Source of the DNA: an uncultured Thermoleophilia bacterium
GTDB taxonomy: Bacteria; Actinomycetota; Thermoleophilia; UBA2241
Assembly: GCA_903927755.1 (NCBI GenBank)
Contig: CAIYOD010000062.1
Coordinates: 1 to 40,947 of the forward strand
DNA: 40,947 nt
Reading direction: 5' to 3'
Each line of letters begins with the position of its first letter. Positions within the stretch are counted from its first letter, which is position 1. Below are positions 39,929-40,947 of this stretch, piece by piece. The notes beneath the pieces were generated by a model. That model did no database searches, was not told where the DNA came from, and saw nothing but the letters and a program-made list of their open reading frames with translations. Both the position numbers and the translations under genes were made by a program.

Positions 39929-40783
39929 TCAGTCCTGGATGTGTGTCTCGCGCGAGTCGCCCGGCGGGCCGCCACGCGACCCACGATCGTGGCGGTCACG
40001 GTGGCCGTCCCGATGCGGCAGCGAGAGGTGCGGTTTGCCGCCGATGAGGTCCCACAGGCGGTTCTTGCGCCGTTCCCACTGCTGGTGGAATCCTTCGTCC
40101 CGGCGCCGCGCGCGCTCCAGCGTGCCCGGCTTGTCCACGTACTGCCGCCGCGCCCACGGCGAGCCGGGCTTCGCCAGGCGGAGCGCTCCGACGAACGCGA
40201 TCGGCGGCACGAAGATGCCGACGGTCCCCACGAACAGCTTGCCCTTGAGGTAGCAGATCACGACGAAGAACGCGCCGCTCAGGATGAACACGGAGCCCAC
40301 CCAGCGCGAGATAGTGATGTAGTCCCCCACTTCGTTGAACGTGCGTGGCAGAAGCCCCGTGAGCAGCAGGGTGATGAACGTGACCCCGAGGATGATGGCG
40401 TCGATGCTCTTGCGCCCCTCGCCGGTCCAGTACACGTCCTCGAGGTGAAGGATCAGTGCGAACTCGTCCAGCGTCAGCGCCGCGCCGGAGCCGAAGACGA
40501 AGGCGAGGATCTCGAGCCAGGGGCTCCCCGGCTGCACCGCGAACACCAGGATACCTGCGACGACCATGCCGATGACCCCGAAGACCGCGTGGTGGATGTG
40601 GAGCCCCCCGGGCGTGACGATGCTGCCCATGTGCAGGCCCGAGCCGCCGTGCGCCCGCGCCAGCCTCGTGTTGAGACGAGCGACGGCGAAGGTGACGATG
40701 AAGCCGATGAGCAGCAGGAGCAGCGGCCGTTTGGCGGGGTCGAGCACGTGTCCGGGGATGGCGGCGAGGAGGATGGTCATCAC
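39929..40783 (-). CDS. Uncharacterised integral membrane protein
   Basis: A 284-residue protein with about six membrane segments followed by a charged, His/Arg/Asp-rich cytoplasmic tail of about 80 residues. Conserved-looking polar motifs lie inside the membrane region: GGLHIHHAVFG near residue 60, TLDEFALILHLEDVYWTGEGRKSIDAIILG near 104-133. The histidines and acids suggest a metal or catalytic site at the membrane, but I do not know the family's function. Two starts are adjacent: GTG 40783 fits the leaderless spacing (GATAAT plus six bases), and ATG 40780 immediately follows; I use the GTG. The upstream region is an 81-bp tandem duplication. Confidence 0.8.
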   Translation of the reverse strand: MMTILLAAIPGHVLDPAKRPLLLLLIGFIVTFAVARLNTRLARAHGGSGLHMGSIVTPGGLHIHHAVFGVIGMVVAGILVFAVQPGSPWLEILAFVFGSGAALTLDEFALILHLEDVYWTGEGRKSIDAIILGVTFITLLLTGLLPRTFNEVGDYITISRWVGSVFILSGAFFVVICYLKGKLFVGTVGIFVPPIAFVGALRLAKPGSPWARRQYVDKPGTLERARRRDEGFHQQWERRKNRLWDLIGGKPHLSLPHRDGHRDRHDRGSRGGPPGDSRETHIQD

Positions 40784-40785
40784 AT

Positions 40786-40947
40786 TCTCATTATCCGTCG
40801 TGCCGGGGCCCGCGAACCATCGCGGGCCCTGTGAGCACGCCGGGCGTCTCGCAGGAGGCTGCGCCGGCTCGGCGTCCGCCGTGGTGCGGCCCGCGAACCA
40901 TCGCGGGCCCTGTGAGCACGCCGGGCGTCTCGCAGGAGGCTGCGCCG
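40786..40947. repeat. Tandem duplication, 81-bp period, two units ending at the window edge
   Basis: Units 40786-40866 and 40867-40947. The last 60 bases of each (40807-40866 and 40888-40947) are identical; the first 21 bases match at 12 positions. Each 60-base block holds an inverted repeat GGCCCGCG-AACCAT-CGCGGGCC (a full 9-bp stem in the first unit) and a smaller hairpin CGCAG-GAGG-CTGCG. The second unit ends exactly at base 40947, so more copies may follow. No ORF here is convincing. Confidence 0.9.
40790..40795 (-). promoter_or_regulatory. -10 hexamer GATAAT of the last membrane-protein gene
   Basis: On the minus strand GATAAT (5 of 6 to consensus), then GAGAAT (six bases), then GTG 40783. 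It sits in the first, diverged 21 bases of the tandem unit; the second unit has GACGCC in its place. Confidence 0.55.

Noticed and set aside
40786..40947. CRISPR array or integron attC sites at the right edge
   Set aside because: The repeat is 60 bases with 21-base partly related intervals, too long for a CRISPR repeat with too short a spacer, and there are no cas genes. No GTTRRRY/RYYYAAC core sites for attC.

Overview
The window reads as a stretch of chromosome from a high-GC (roughly 70 %) bacterium, most likely an actinobacterium. GC-rich third positions open long shadow frames on both strands, many starts are GTG, and several genes look leaderless (a TANNNT hexamer exactly six bases before the start codon). 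The mix of an Rrf2 regulator, CcdA/TlpA, a non-pyrrolysine MttB and single-domain response regulators fits a deep-branching or anaerobic/microaerophilic actinobacterial lineage, but I cannot place it further from sequence alone. I see no rRNA, tRNA, insertion sequence, CRISPR array or phage gene. No gene-free stretch exceeds 300 bases.

Layout. 1-3.8 kb: the 5' part of an FAD/Fe-S oxidase of the YdiJ type, then a TlpA-CcdA thiol-redox pair divergent from a small FmdB zinc-ribbon gene, with a CsoR/CstR-like palindrome on the FmdB promoter. 4-8.8 kb: a secreted M6 (immune inhibitor A-like) metalloprotease, galE, an Rrf2 Fe-S regulator and a membrane-anchored TPR protein. 8.8-10.5 kb: an NAD salvage pair (nicotinamidase-like hydrolase and nicotinate phosphoribosyltransferase). 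10.5-13.6 kb: a cobyrinate diamide synthase-like protein with apparently dead active sites, overlapping a multi-pass GT-C-like membrane protein. 13.7-17.8 kb: a signalling block with a GAF histidine kinase, a CheY-like receiver, a tiny Cys-rich ORF and a diguanylate cyclase.

17.8-25.5 kb: a DUF885 protein, then an operon of a C-terminally anchored ABC substrate-binding protein, an ornithine cyclodeaminase-family enzyme and an MttB-family methyltransferase; an M24 peptidase and a BlaI-type repressor face it. 25.6-31 kb: MarR plus FAD oxidoreductase; release-factor-like GGQ protein, TauE/SafE and DUF1634; an EamA transporter and an HhH-GPD glycosylase. 31-36.8 kb: two tandem MBOAT-SGNH pairs, probably two O-acylation systems for surface polymers. 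36.9-40.9 kb: a PLP aminotransferase, two uncharacterised membrane proteins, and an 81-bp tandem duplication that ends exactly at the window edge.

The parts most worth a second look are the degenerate CobB-like protein with its membrane partner, the duplicated MBOAT-SGNH cassette, the SBP-OCD-MttB operon, the CsoR-like site, the leaderless promoter pattern and the terminal repeat.
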